This document shows positions 20,523-34,031 of a stretch of DNA of 64,000 bases, one piece after another. The first letter of the stretch is position 1, and every line of letters starts with the position of its first letter. Origin of the DNA: Calycina herbarum (Eukaryota > Ascomycota > Leotiomycetes > Helotiales > Pezizellaceae); the NCBI GenBank assembly GCA_001414485.1, contig LLEY01000089.1, positions 186,001 through 250,000 of the forward strand, given 5' to 3'. Under the pieces are notes generated by a model, which made no database searches, was not told the DNA's origin, and saw only the letters and a program-made list of their open reading frames with translations. The position numbers were made by a program, and so were the translations under genes.

Positions 20523-23500
20523 GGCGGTTATGGGTATATTATTGCTAATGGGACATGGAATTGTTGACTTGTTTTGGTGTTGTTGACTTCATGCGATGCA
20601 CGAGGCTGGCAACCTTGCATCTCTGTAAATGCGCTAAACTCTTACTATCCCCCCTCAACTGTCTGTCATGTGCAAGGGTAGTTTGGTTGTGAAAATGTCC
20701 GTGCGTCTACAGACAGTATGATGAACCCTGAAAATTATCAGCCTTCCTCGCCTTCCTCGACAAAATCTTTCAGCCTCGTCATCTTCTTAATTCCTCCGCA
20801 CAATTCACCCCCACTTGGAGAAGGTCCCTCAATCCTGAGATGAGATGATGCGATATTATCTAAAATCGTCCGATGTGGCAGTTTACGGTTTCTTGTCACA
20901 GGTTCTGCAGAATTTGTACCGGTCAGGTAGGAGGAGTGGTTCGGCGACTGACGGCTATAAGAGTACTCAGACACGAGTCCGAATATCAGAATAGCGTCGA
21001 GATGTCCAAATGTTTCCCGAACTGGAACCTCTTTACAAGTTTTATCCAACATTACAATAGCTACAACGTTGCCTCAAGGGACGAGGCTCCAGACAAGATC
21101 CATTTACCAGACCGGATTCCCTCTCGATATCCCACTTCAGCATATGCGCATAACTAACCCGATGAGTAGGGGTTCATGCTCACATATGGAGACAAAAACG
21201 ATTCGGGATCCAACTTCCTTTCCCGGGTACAGACCTCAGAGCATCGCATCGTGTCGTATGCTTCGGGATTTCTAATACTCGCTTTTCTTCGTTGCGCGCT
21301 GTCGGCTCAATCGGCCGCTTTGCCAGGACGGCATCGTCTTTTCCAACTTACGGGAAAGAAGACACGGTCGTTCAACAAACCAAATTCTCTTAGTCACGGA
21401 GTAACCACTCGGTCTGAATCACTTGATTGACCGCTCTTCGCTTTTCTCTCTCCTTTTTCTTCCACAAGGATTCGCGACATCAGCAAACAGTGCCAGCCAC
21501 AGCCGCCGCCGGGCGTTTCCTAGTTCCACTGTGCCAGCCTTTTCCTACAACACCCGATGTTAAAGGTAACTCCGGACCAGAGAATCACTCGAGGCCCTCA
21601 TTTTCATCAGTCACGGCACACTTTTCCGCAACTGCTGCCTCTGCTGCCTCCAGCGCCACAGGAATTTCAGATGGAAAATCCAATTGTGACTCTCCCTTGG
21701 CTTCGACGTGGGGCAGGGCCCTAGATTATCGACTAGGGTGTACCCCTCTTCAGAAAAAACAGCTGGTTTGGAGAAGCTAATCTTCGTATCTGGAAGCCGT
21801 GATTGGTTCAAACGGGGAGCTTCTGCCAGCATGTGTCATTTTCTTTCGTCGCCGAGCTGCGGGGACCCCTGAGCTTACCATGGCGTCTGCAGCAAAATGT
21901 TTTCTCTCTTGGTGGTCGCAACGTGCCCCTCCACAGCAGCTCGACCAGGGATCCAAGAAAGATCAACTCGGAGGCCTGAAGGACGTCCCACGGTGCTGCT
22001 CTGGACGAATGAGAGAAGTGCTTTAATAATCCTGTCATCTCGTCCTGGGCACAAGAGCCGGCAACTTGGGCGATATCGGCTGCTTCATGCAAGTCGCTTG
22101 CGCCAAGTCCATGTCGAGCGGGTGCAGCAAGTCGAGGAAGTTGAGGCTACCAAGCGGTCTTCTCATTCGTCGCCTGGCAGTATTGTACTGCAGGTTGTAT
22201 GCAAATCACGACATTAGGACAGGTTACATTTGGAGATGCAGATGGCCGTGGTGATTTGGGGTGTGGGGTGCTTGAGACACCAGTTCGAGAACCGGTCGGC
22301 TGTTTGTTGCCAGCGAACTTTGACAACTCTGACAAGCTTGAGTCGAATTCCATTGGTAACACGGATGATGATCTTGCCCTGGTGGCTGGCTGGCAGAGGA
22401 GCTGGTGGTTTCACAGGAGGACTTTTGGAAAGTTCACAAGAGAGAGCTTGTGAAATGCCATGCTGTGGGAGGTTCTGGTGGTGGGGGAGGAGGAAGTCGA
22501 CTGCAGCAATTCAGCAATTGGGCATTTGATGGTGTAGTTTCCATTGTGATTATCCGGAAATCCCCTCTCTTCCTGCCGTACTCGACCGTTTGCATTTCCA
22601 AGCAAGAGCGAACAGAGTGGTGTCCGGTACAGGCCGATGGAAGGTGAGTAAAGTAGACTTGCACACTAGCTCGCATCAAAGTCAATCCACAATCCATCCC
22701 ACGAGCGAGCAGATCCGCTTGACGATGACCCCGCTAGCTGGGGTTGCCGTAAAACAAGGACTGGAAATGGAGGTGGAAATAAAAAAACATAAAAAGCTTC
22801 CCACCCCCCTCCGTCTCCCCGATTTCACACCTTTTGCTCACCACCACTTGCACTGCCTCCCTCGTTCTACAACACCATCGTGTGCTACTGTACCGTGCCG
22901 TGCTGTACTTGCCAAAACTTCTCTGCGATCCAGCAGATATCTCGTTGACCCCGAATTGTGAGTTAATGGTGACGCTTCCCCTCCTTTTCGCCCTCCCACG
23001 CTTTCGATACACATCTGCCGCCCCCGCCAATGGATCGTTATCGCCAGCAAACAGCAGACCACCAGCAGCAGCAGCAGCATTATCAGTACAGTACCCTGCT
23101 GCACGACGCCCTTTTGGAGGAAATGGGATGATAGACCGCCAGTGGCCGAGATAGAAATGCGCATCTCCTCGCACTCCGTTTTTTCAATCCCAAAATCCAA
23201 GACATTGAGGCGAATTCCTCGGTCGATGTTGACCAGATTCACCCAAATCCACTTTCTCTACCGGGGGTGCAAGGGTGCAAGCTTCCAGGTTGCTCCTGCC
23301 AACCCCTCCCGAAATCGCCTGCCCACGGACCAATGAGACGCCCCCCAAAGCGCATTTCACATTTCGCCCACTTCAACCCGACTGGACTGGACTGGACTTT
23401 TTTCTTTGAGCACTCGCTGACCACAACCACCTATCAAGACCCCACGACTTTACCCAACAAACATCCTTCGTTTTCGATTGTTAGGCAATTATTCACGCCA

Positions 23501-23565
23501 GAATACCCTCCTCCATCTCCCCCTGCGAAGCATCCGTTCCTGAAATCGCCGCTACTTTGCCTGCT
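20523..23565. other. Long intergenic region upstream of glt1
   Basis: Three kilobases separate the divergent apc15 and glt1 genes. Many short frames occur on both strands, none with recognisable domains. One HGATAR-type GATA-factor site (TTATCT, complement AGATAA) is at 20856-20861. The last ~600 bases are rich in CA/CT and probably include the glt1 promoter and leader. Confidence 0.45.
20738..21052 (-). CDS. Possible small protein upstream of apc15, uncertain
   Basis: This frame of 104 residues ends in a coding-like stretch (RIEGPSPSGGELCGGIKKMT, then RLKDFVEEGEEG) that looks more protein-like than its surroundings. It ends about 215 bp before the apc15 start on the same strand. I recognise no family, and an upstream exon could be missing. 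Confidence 0.22.
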   Translation of the reverse strand: MLDKTCKEVPVRETFGHLDAILIFGLVSEYSYSRQSPNHSSYLTGTNSAEPVTRNRKLPHRTILDNIASSHLRIEGPSPSGGELCGGIKKMTRLKDFVEEGEEG

Positions 23566-26500
23566 ATGGCAAAAGTCGACGATTTCAACGATAGACAAAA
23601 TCAAATCGATGCTGAGAATGAACCTTACCATCAATATGAATACCAGACCGAGGCGAATGAGTCGTGGGCTGGTGCGCTTCCCATAAAGCAGTAAGTATCC
23701 TCCCCGTCCGATACTACCCCCGCCAGATACTACCCCCGCCATCGCGCAGTGCTAACCCATATCGACAGAGGTCTCTACGACCCAGGCTTGGAGAAGGATG
23801 CTTGTGGTGTAGGATTTGCATGGTATAGTGATTCACTGGTAGATGCCTACACGCGTTGAGAAAACTAACTTGCATTATAGCAACATCAAAGGCAAAGCTA
23901 GCCACAAGATCGTTAGCGATGGTATGTCCCTCTCCAGTACTAGCAAGAAGCAGAACGCTAACACCAGACTTCCGCAGCACGAAATCTTCTTTGTAACATG
24001 ACCCATCGTGGTGCGGTGGGATCAGATGCACGAGACGGAGACGGAGCGGGTGTTATGACCTCAATTCCACACAAGTTTTTCATCAAGAATTTCGAGCGCG
24101 AAGAGGATATCAAGTTGCCTCCATTGGGTCAATATGCGGTGGGAAATCTGTTCTTCAAACCAGATGAGGAGACATTGCAAGAATCAAAGAGACAATTGGA
24201 AGAGATCTCAGAGTCGCTGGGGTTGAGGGTACTGGGATGGCGAGAGCCTCCTAAAGATTCTACTCTTCTTGGTCCTGCTGCTGCCTCTCGTGAGCCTATT
24301 ATTTTGCAGCCATTCGTTGTGCTAGCATCTTCGTATGGCCCTGGCAAGTCGCCAGAAACCACCGATCCAGATCATTTTGATTTCAAACATTTCGAGAGAC
24401 AACTCTACGTATTGCGAAAGCGTGCGACCCATACCATCGGCCTCCACAACTGGTTCTATTTATGTTCCCTTTCTAACAAAAACATTGTCTACAAAGGTCA
24501 ATTGGCCCCCATCCAGGTCTATCAGTACTATTATGATCTGGTAAATGCCGACTACGAAGCCCATTTTGCTCTTGTCCACTCCCGTTTTTCCACCAACACC
24601 TTCCCTTCCTGGGATCGTGCTCAGCCTCTCCGCTGGGCAGCTCACAATGGTATGGAACTTTGTAAATTCCCATGCGAGTCCATGCACTAACACCGTAATT
24701 AGGTGAAATCAACACGCTTCGAGGTAACAAGAACTGGATGCGCGCACGTGAAGGTGTCATGCAGTCTGACGTTTTTGGTGATGAGCTGGAATCGCTCTAC
24801 CCAATTGTCGAAGACGGTGGCTCCGATTCCGCTGCTTTCGACAACGTCCTCGAATTGTTGACTATCAACGGAGTCTTGTCGCTCCCAGAGGCTGTGATGC
24901 TCATGGTCCCAGAAGCATGGCAAGACAACTCTGCAATGGACCCCGCTAAGGCTGCATTTTACGAGTGGGCTGCATGCAACATGGAGCCTTGGGATGGACC
25001 AGCTCTCTTCACATTCGCCGATGGAAGATACTGCGGTGCCAACCTCGACAGAAATGGTCTTCGTCCTTGCAGATACTATGTAATGGATGATGACCGAATC
25101 ATCTGTGCCTCCGAAGTGGGAACCATTTCAGTTGACCCCGAGCGAGTAATTCTCAAGGGGCGACTCCAGCCTGGAAAGATGCTTCTTGTCGATACCCTAG
25201 CCGGTCGAATCATCGATGATGCGGAACTCAAGAGCACCGTTTCCAACCGTCATGATTTCAGATCTTGGCTCGAAAAGGAGTTGATAAGCCTACCAAAAGT
25301 TCACGATGAACTCATTGACCGAGGCAACCTCGACCTTTCAGCAAAACCTGATCCCGTCGCAATCCAAGAAGATGCTATGCTTAGAGCCTTCGGATACTCA
25401 TTCGAGCAAGTCAGTTTACTCCTTGCGCCCATGGCTTCTGATGAGAAAGAGGCTCTTGGATCCATGGGAAATGATGCGCCATTAGCATGTTTGGCTCAAG
25501 CCCCTCGATTGCTCTACGAGTACTTCCGACAGCTCTTTGCTCAGGTCACGAATCCCCCAATCGATCCCATCAGAGAGGCTATTGTCATGTCTTTGGAGTG
25601 TTACGTTGGTCCTCAAGGCAACTTGCTCGAGATGGATGCTTCCCAATGCGGTCGATTACTCCTTCCAACTCCCGTTTTGTCTATTCCTGAGTTCAACGCT
25701 CTCAAGAACATTAACGAGCTCCACTCAACATGGACTGTCAAGGTCATTGATTTGACGTTTCCAAAATCTCAAGGTGTCGAGGGTTATCTCGACCATCTCG
25801 ACAGCATTTGCGACCAGGTAACAGCTGCCATCGAGAATAAGGACCGAATCATCATCCTTTCTGATCGAGCTACCTCCACCGATCGCGTTCCTGTTTCTGC
25901 ACTTCTTGCCTCTGGCATGGTCCATCACCATCTCGTCAATAACAAGTGGCGATCTCTTGCAGCCTTGGTTATCGAGACTGCTGAAGCACGTGAAGTTCAC
26001 CACATGTGTGTCCTGTTAGGCTATGGTGCAGATGCTGTCAATCCTTATCTCGCTATGGAATGTATTTTGAAGTTGAACCGCGAGGGTTTGATTCGAAAGA
26101 AGCTTAGTGATGAGACTCTCATTCGCAACTACAAATACTCTGCCGATGGAGGTATTTTGAAAGTCATGAGTAAGATGGGAATCTCAACATTGGCTAGTTA
26201 CAAGGGTGCTCAAATTTTCGAGGCACTAGGTGTAGATGACACTGTTGTCGACCGCTGCTTCAAGGGAACAGCGACCAGAATCAAGGGAATCACATTCGAG
26301 CAAATCGCTGAAGATGCTTTCCGATTCCACGAGAAGGGCTTCCCATCCCGATATACTGTCAGTATCCCGGGTCTTGTCGAGTCTGGCGAGTACCATTGGC
26401 GTGACGGCGGAGAGCCACATATCAATGATCCCACCTCAATTGCCAATATCCAGGACGCCGTCCGCACCAAGAACGACAAGTCTTACGAGGCATACTCCCT

Positions 26501-29500
26501 TTCCGAGTATGAACAAATCAAGGCATGTACCCTCCGAGGTCTTCTTGATTTCAAGTTTGAAGAAGCAACACCGGTGCCAATCGACCAGGTCGAGCCATGG
26601 ACAGAAATTGTACGAAGATTTTGTACTGGTGCTATGTCGTATGGTTCCATTTCTATGGAGTCTCACTCCACCCTTGCCATCGCCATGAACCGTCTTGGTG
26701 GAAAGTCCAACACTGGTGAAGGTGGTGAAGACCCTGAGCGGTCTGAGAGAATGGCAAATGGAGACACCATGCGATCTGCTATCAAGCAAATTGCTTCAGG
26801 ACGATTCGGTGTTACCTCCAACTACCTTGCTGATTCCGATGAGTTGCAAATCAAGATGGCCCAAGGTGCCAAGCCCGGAGAAGGTGGTGAGCTTCCTGGT
26901 CACAAAGTCTCAAAATCCATTGCACGGACTCGTCACTCTACTCCTGGTGTTGGCCTTATCTCTCCTCCACCCCATCACGACATCTACTCCATTGAGGATT
27001 TGAAGCAATTGATCTATGATCTCAAGTGCTCCAACCCACGTGCCAGAGTATCTGTCAAGCTTGTCTCTGAAACTGGTGTTGGTATTGTTGCCTCTGGAGT
27101 AGCCAAGGCAAAGGCCGATCACATCTTAATCTCTGGTCACGATGGTGGAACTGGTGCTTCTCGATGGACCGGTATCAAGTATGCCGGTCTTCCTTGGGAG
27201 CTTGGTCTTGCGGAAACCCACCAAACTTTGGTTTTGAACGATCTTCGTGGAAGAGTCGTTGTACAGACTGATGGCCAACTCCGTACTGGTAGAGATGTCG
27301 CAATTGCTTGTTTGCTTGGTGCTGAGGAATGGGGCTTTGCCACTACCCCTCTTATCGCCATGGGTTGTATCATGATGCGAAAGTATGCCACCTTTTCCTT
27401 CCCCCCCTTTTTTTAACACGTTGTTATTGGTTCGGAGCACGGTTTATCCTTAATCGCTTCGGCTCCTGAGTCAACGAGGAAATATATGCTAATTTGTTGC
27501 AGGTGTCACTTGAACACTTGCCCTGTTGGTATCGCCACTCAAGATCCTGAGCTACGAAAGAAGTTCCAGGGAACACCTGAGCATGTCATCAACTTCTTTG
27601 TAAGTCTTCTTTTAACGAGTATTCTATTATTCTCACTGACTTTCAATTCTAGTATTACATCGCCAACGAATTGAGAGCTATCATGGCAAAGCTTGGCTTC
27701 CGAACCATCAACGAAATGGTGGGCCACGCAGAGTGCTTGCGAGTTCGCGAGGATTTGCGCACCCCAAAGACTCAAAACATCGATTTGTCTTTGATTCTGA
27801 CTCCAGCACACAAGCTTCGACCTGGTGTTGCTACCTTCAACGTCCGCAAGCAAGATCACCGCCTCTACGTCAGATTGGACAACAAACTCATCTCAGAAGC
27901 CGAGTTGACTCTCGACAAGGGCCTGCCATCTAGAATCGAGTGTGATATTGTCAACACTGATCGTGCTATGGGTACCTCGCTTTCTTACCAGATTTCAAAG
28001 CGGTATGGCGAGGAAGGCCTCCCAATGGACACCGTTCATGTTAATATTAAGGGTTCAGCCGGCCAATCTTTCGGTGCATTCTGTGCTCCTGGTGTCACAT
28101 TGGAGCTAGAGGGTGATGCAAACGATTATGTCGGAAAGGGCTTGTCTGGAGGACGCTTGATCGTCTACCCTCCTCGTGCCGCTGTATTTAAGGCCGAAGA
28201 GAACGTGTTGGTTGGAAACGTCTGTCTATATGGTGCAACTAGTGGTACCTGTTTCTTCCGTGGTATTGCCGCTGAGCGTTTTGCTGTCAGAAACTCCGGT
28301 GCCACCGCTGTCGTCGAGGGTGTTGGAGACCACGGATGCGAGTACATGACTGGTGGACGTGTTCTTGTTCTTGGAAGCACGGGTCGTAACTTTGCTGCCG
28401 GTATGTCCGGTGGTATTGCATACATTCTCGATATCCAACAAGATTTCATGTCGAAGCTTAACCCTGAAATGGTTGAAGCTTCAGGTATCGATGATCCTGC
28501 CGAGATTGCCTACGTTCGCGGCTTGATCGAAGACCACCACCATTACACTGGTTCAGAGCTTGCCGCTCGTATCTTGTTGGACTTCAACCGAGCTTTGCCT
28601 CGCTTTGTCAAGGTTTTGCCTGTCGACTACAAGCGCATTTTGGAAGAGGAGGCAGCAAAGGCAGCCGAAGCAAAGCGTGCCGAATTCTCACTTCCACTGC
28701 TTCCAGGAGCACCAGCCCGCGATCTCCACGACAAGATCCACAAGGAAAAGAAGAAGTCCGATCTTGTGGATATTGAGGAATCTATTGGAGATGCAGCTGT
28801 CGAAAAGAAGCGATCTCTAGTCTTGGACAAAACCAAGGGATTCATGAAATACCAACGACGATCTGAGAAATACCGTTCTGCAAAAACCCGAACAAAGGAT
28901 TGGGCTGAGCTTTCCAAGCGACTTGACGAGGACGAGCTCAAATACCAGGCCGCCCGTTGTATGGACTGTGGTGTACCATTCTGTCAATCCGACTCTGGAT
29001 GCCCAATTTCCAACATTATTCCAAAATGGAATGAGTTGGTATTCCAGGTAATCCGTTCTCCCACTTTCTTTCTCTTGAATCACTCCTAAGTCACTCTTGA
29101 ATCATTCCTGAACCCCTATGCCGTATCCCGAGACATTTTTTGAGAGGCAAATACTGACTCCCCCACCAGAACCAGTGGAGAGATGCTTTGAACCGTTTGC
29201 TCATGACCAACAATTTCCCCGAGTTCACTGGTCGTGTTTGCCCAGCACCATGTGAGGGAGCTTGTGTTCTTGGAATCAACGAAGATCCTGTTGGAATCAA
29301 GTCGATTGAGTGCGCTATCATTGACCGAGGGTTTGACATGGGATGGATGATTCCACAACCACCCAAGGTTCGAACTGGGAAAACCGTCGCAATCATTGGT
29401 TCTGGCCCTGCAGGTCTTGCATGCGCTGATCAACTGAACAAGGCCGGCCATCAAGTTACCGTTTACGAGCGTGCTGACCGTTGCGGTGGTCTCCTTATGT

Positions 29501-30556
29501 ATGGAATTCCTAACATGAAACTCGACAAGAAGATTGTCAAGCGTCGTACCGACTTCATGGCTGCTGAAGGGATTGCCTTCAAGACTGGAGTTGCCATTGG
29601 ACAAGATATCACTCTCACTGATCTCAAGGCAGAGAACGATGCCGTAGTCATCGCCACCGGTGCCACTGTTGCTCGCGATCTCCCCATCAAGAATCGCAGT
29701 CTCGAGGGTATTCATTTCGCTATGCAATTCTTGCACAAGAACACAAAATCTTTGCTTGATTCTGAGCTCGAGGATGGTGAGTACATTTCAGCCAAGGGTA
29801 AGAACGTTGTTGTCATTGGTGGTGGTGATACTGGAAACGATTGTATTGGTACATCTGTTCGTCACGGTGCCAAGTCCGTCACCAACTTTGAATTGCTTCC
29901 TCAGCCACCTAACGAGCGTGCTCGCGATAACCCATGGCCACAATGGCCACGTATTTACCGTGTTGATTACGGGCACACCGAAGTCAAGCAACACATGGGC
30001 CAAGATCCTCGTGAGTTCTGTGTTATGTCTGAAGAGTTTGTCGATGATGGTAGCGGAAAGGTCAAGGGTATCAATACGATTCGCGTTGAATGGACTAAGT
30101 CTTCTACTGGTGGATGGGACATGAAGAAGATTGACGGGTCACAGCAATTCTTCCCAGCTGAGCTTGTATTGTTGTCCATGGGTTTCTTGGGTCCAGAGGA
30201 TCGTGTTCTTGGTGAAGAGGTAGAGAAGGACGCTCGCAAGAACGTCAAGACCCCACCAGGAAAATACCACACCAATCTCGAAGGTGTTTTCGCCGCTGGT
30301 GATTGCCGCCGTGGTCAATCTTTGATTGTCTGGTAAGTCACCCGTTCTTCGGAAATAAATAAGCACCAACTAACATTGTCATAGGGGTATCAACGAAGGA
30401 CGCCAATCTGCTCGTGAGGTTGACTTGTACCTCGAAGGCTCCAGCGGTCTTCCCGTCACCGGTGGAATCGTCAAGCGAACTGCTGAAGAGATTCTTGGCT
30501 CAACCAAGCATGCTGAGCATGCCCCAGCCCAGGTCGCAGTCGCAGCAACCGCCTAA
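23566..30556 (+). CDS. glt1: NAD(P)H-dependent glutamate synthase (GOGAT)
   Basis: Nine exons (23566-23690, 23769-23822, 23881-23921, 23978-24649, 24703-27382, 27503-27599, 27653-29047, 29170-30332, 30385-30556) encode 2132 residues. The enzyme makes two glutamates from glutamine and 2-oxoglutarate and pairs with glutamine synthetase in ammonium assimilation. Order of domains: a propeptide ending at Lys-Asp-Ala before Cys54, the class II amidotransferase nucleophile (DACGVGF); the amidotransferase domain to about 480 ([16 protein letters not shown]); a central domain; the FMN synthase domain ([21 protein letters not shown]); 3Fe-4S cysteines 1186, 1192 and 1197 (CIMMRKCHLNTC); the GXGXG beta-helix; a linker; and a beta-subunit-like domain with 4Fe-4S cysteines ([18 protein letters not shown]) and two dinucleotide sites (GSGPAG near 1765, GGGDTGN near 1904). 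Alpha and beta parts are fused in one chain as in yeast GLT1. Confidence 0.97.
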
Positions 30557-31595
30557 AAGGGTTATGGAAAGTTGAAGAAAAAAAGTTATTGATGATACGA
30601 AAATGAGGCGCTTTTGTATGAGATGAAAATGGTAGCATTGGGGGCATATGATGAAGCTTTTACGCTTTTTTCATTTGGAAGATACCATCAGCGGGACACA
30701 ACATTTGTTCTAGAGCGCGCTTTTGCTTTTATCACTTTTTCTTTCTCGTTATGAACGAATTCATCTTTTTCGATGTTGTTTTTTATGATGGGAGATACCA
30801 GCGAGGTTTTTTCTGGATGAATTGGGGGTTGGTGGATGAAAATGGTGATATGGGAGGTTAGGATGGGCTAGCAAGTAGCGTTTTTAGTTGTACATAGTTT
30901 TTCTGAGTACATATTCAGCGGATGCTTTGGCTTCTATTGTGATGTGATGTAAATGCTATGTACAAACAAATAAAATCTACTTCTTGTTTCTTTCGTCTCC
31001 ATAATAGTCGCTTTTCAAATATCTACTAGATAGATCCAGTTAAACAAAGATACTTGAGACAGTGAAATCTTGTGATCCCATGTTTGTTAGTGTGCTTCAA
31101 TTCCCTTATGGAGCTTGAAACAATAATTATTAATGAATCTTTTTACTGACAGATGTTATCCAGTGCTGCTTTTATTGTCCTCCCCCACTACAACATCGGA
31201 GCTGGAAGTACGATTATCCGACTGTCTTATCCTTGCACTTGGCATTGACCAACCAAAACACCCGGCAAGGCACGTTTCCAAGTTTCCCTGCCAAAGTTGT
31301 TCCCCACCAAAGATACATGGGACGAGGACATTTCATGTGCAAGCTTTGCTGAACCTCTCCCCACCAGTCCAGTCCGATTTGCCCTGGTGTGTTGACATTT
31401 GCTTCAAGTCTGCCGAATTTGAGCTCGTCATCGCACCTCCACACCCTTATCACGAAGCTTCCGTGAGCTTTCCCCTCCCCAATTGATCGGTATCACAACA
31501 TAGAACCTGGGCACAACAAACCCGTACATACATTCAAACGAAGGACCTACGAATTTAATACCCCATAATACGATACGAAAGAAGTTTCCTCCAAC
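30557..31595. other. glt1 3' flank and vtc4 promoter
   Basis: No gene seen. AATAAA at 30969 could be a polyadenylation signal. The right half holds the vtc4 promoter. Confidence 0.45.
31270..31277 (+). promoter_or_regulatory. Candidate PHO-type (Pho4/NUC-1) site upstream of vtc4
   Basis: The octamer GCACGTTT, about 320 bp before the vtc4 start, contains the CACGTT core that yeast Pho4 binds upstream of phosphate-starvation genes. VTC genes are PHO-regulated in yeast. Regulation here is inferred from one match. Confidence 0.35.
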
Positions 31596-34031
31596 ATGCG
31601 TTTCGGAAAGAAGTTACGGAATTCGGTCTATCCACCATGGAAAGATCAATACATAGACTATGCTAAGCTGAAGAGCATGCTGCGGGAGGACGAGGACGAT
31701 CCAACCTGGACAGAGCGCGATGAGAACGAGTTCTGCGATGAAATGCTGAATGTGCAATTGGAAAAGGTGGCTGCATTTCAAGCGTCAACCTTCACGGCAC
31801 TGGAAAATCGAGCGACGAAGGCTGGAGAGAAACTCAGAGACCTTGCACCGGAAGAAGGGGCTGCCAAAGGAGATATCACAGCGAGCAGATTCAAGGCGAT
31901 CGAGGACGAGTTGGATAAAATTACGAACGAGACGAAGGAGTTGAAGAAGTATAGCAATATCAATTATACTGGGTTTCTGAAGATTGTCAAGAAACATGAT
32001 CGTAAGCGGGGAAACCATTACAAGATCAGACCTATGGTACAACTTCGATTGTCGAATCGCCCTTTCAATTCGGAGAGCAGCTATGCGCCTTTACTCAATA
32101 AGCTGTCTATGATGTTCTACGTTGTCCGACAACAATTGGACGAGAATCCAGCTGAGCCTTTAGAAACGGACGAGGCATTGACGCAGACTCAGAATGGGGA
32201 CAAATATGTTGCATACAAATGTGGGAATTTCCGATCTTTGTTATTCTACTTTGACTGACCGTAATTCTAGTTTGGGTGCACATGGACAATCTCCTGGAAG
32301 TGAGAACCTTTATCCTCCGCCGACTTCCAGTCCTCGTCTACAGCGAACAATCCTCCAAAGACGTCGATGCCCAAGGAGACCCCACACTCAATTCCCTATA
32401 TTTCGATAACCCAGATTTCACTTTATATAATCAAAAGGTTGATCGACAAGTTGACGCATCATCAATTCGCATAAGATGGGCTGGGCAGTTGAATTCCGGT
32501 CCTGAATTGGTCATCGAGCAGAAAATCCTACACCAGAATGGCAGCAGTGAGGAGAGACGCTTCCCAATCAAGGAGAAGTACATCCAGGCATTCATCAAGG
32601 GCGAATACAAGATGGAAAAGAGTATCCAGAAGATGGAACGACAAGGCCATCCCGCAGCCAAGATAGAGGAGTTCAAAAACACCGTAGAAAGCCTTCAAAA
32701 GTTTATTCTGGAGAATGATCTTCAACCAGTTCTACGAGCAAATTATACCCGAACTGCTTTCCAGAAGCCACAGGATGACAAAGTTAGAATATCTGTCGAC
32801 ACCAATCTTGCTTTTATCCGAGAAGACTCTATAGATTCCGACCGACCATGCAGACGTCCTGAAAACTGGCACAGACTCGATATCGATAATAGTGCGATGG
32901 AGTATCCATTTCCATATCTCAACCAGGGCGAACTTTCCCGATTTCCATATGCGATTCTCGAAATCAAGGTCAAAGAGGACGGTGTCAAAAAGCATCCACA
33001 ATGGATCGAGGATCTTATTTCTTCTCATCTCGTCCACAAGGCACCTCGGTTCTCCAAATTTGTTCATGGGGTAGCATCATTGTTTGAAGACAACGTCAAT
33101 AACCTCCCCTTCTGGCTAAGTGAAGTTGAGACGGACATCCGTAAGGATCCCCAGGCCGCTTTCGAGGAAGAAGAGCAGCGAAAGGCACGCAAAGCAGAGG
33201 ATGAACAAGTTGTTGGCAGCTTCCTTGGTGGAACCTCTCGACCGGGCGCTAGTTACAAGGCCGCCGTAAGCTCACCATTAGGAAAATCCTACATGCAAGA
33301 CCGGCTGGCGGCAGAGGAGCGTTCGGAGGTTGCTGGCAGACGTTCTGACTTTAGCGGGAAGAAACCTTCGAATGCTGGTGTTGGTGATGACGCAGGTGAG
33401 GAACCAAGTTCACGCGGTGGTGGCTACGGCACTCTCTCTTCTGTCTTCCCATCCTTCTCGCTTTCACGATATGCTCAGGCGCGGAGAGAGAAAAGTGTTG
33501 TCCTCCCTCCTGGAGTCACGAAACCACTTCAACTCATCAAAGACTCTGGACCGTTGAAAGTCGAACCTAAGGTTTGGTTGGCTAATGAACGAACGTATCT
33601 TAAATGGCAACATATCTGTTTCCTCCTTGGATCGTTTGCTATTGTTCTCTCGAACTCGGGGGGTCATGATAAAGCCCGTCTTGCTATGGGGATTACGTAT
33701 CTTGTTGTTTCTGTCTTTGCGGCGGGGTGGGGATATTATATGCATCGGACGCGACGGGAGATGATTGTTGCGAGGAGTGGCAAGGATTTTGATAATATGA
33801 TTGGGCCGATGATTGTTAGTTTTTCGCTGATTGTTGCGTTGATTTTGAATTTTGTTTTCAAGGTATGTACTTCTTTCCCCTCCCCCTCCGTGGTCTTTTT
33901 TTCTTGGTTGGGATGAGGTGCTAATTTTGGGGTGATAGTGGCAGGAAGCTATTCATCGGAATCGGGTTGATGCTCCGACGAACTCGACGATGGCTGTTGG
34001 GGGTGAGGAGTGGAGGACGGAGCTTTTGTAA
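31596..34031 (+). CDS. vtc4: Vacuolar transporter chaperone VTC4, polyphosphate polymerase
   Basis: Three exons, 31596-32220, 32271-33862 and 33939-34031, give 769 residues. VTC4 is the catalytic subunit of the vacuolar complex that makes polyphosphate from ATP and moves it into the lumen. Domains: an SPX domain at 1 to about 150 (MRFGKKLRNSVYPPWKDQYI, YTGFLKIVKKHDRK), which senses inositol pyrophosphates; a tunnel-fold catalytic domain from about 205 to 490 with the basic and acidic residues expected (RIRW, Arg275/277; EQKI, Glu291/Lys293; PIKEKY; AILEIKVKE); a linker; and a DUF202 membrane domain with three helices (YLKWQHICFLLGSFAIVL to LIVALILNFVFK). The first intron joins AYK to FWVHMDNL, conserved in the family. 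Length and catalytic residues argue for VTC4 rather than VTC2/3. Confidence 0.95.

Noticed and set aside
21427..21780. 117-codon plus-strand frame in the gap before glt1
   Set aside because: Composition and codon pattern look non-coding and there is no splice partner or family motif.
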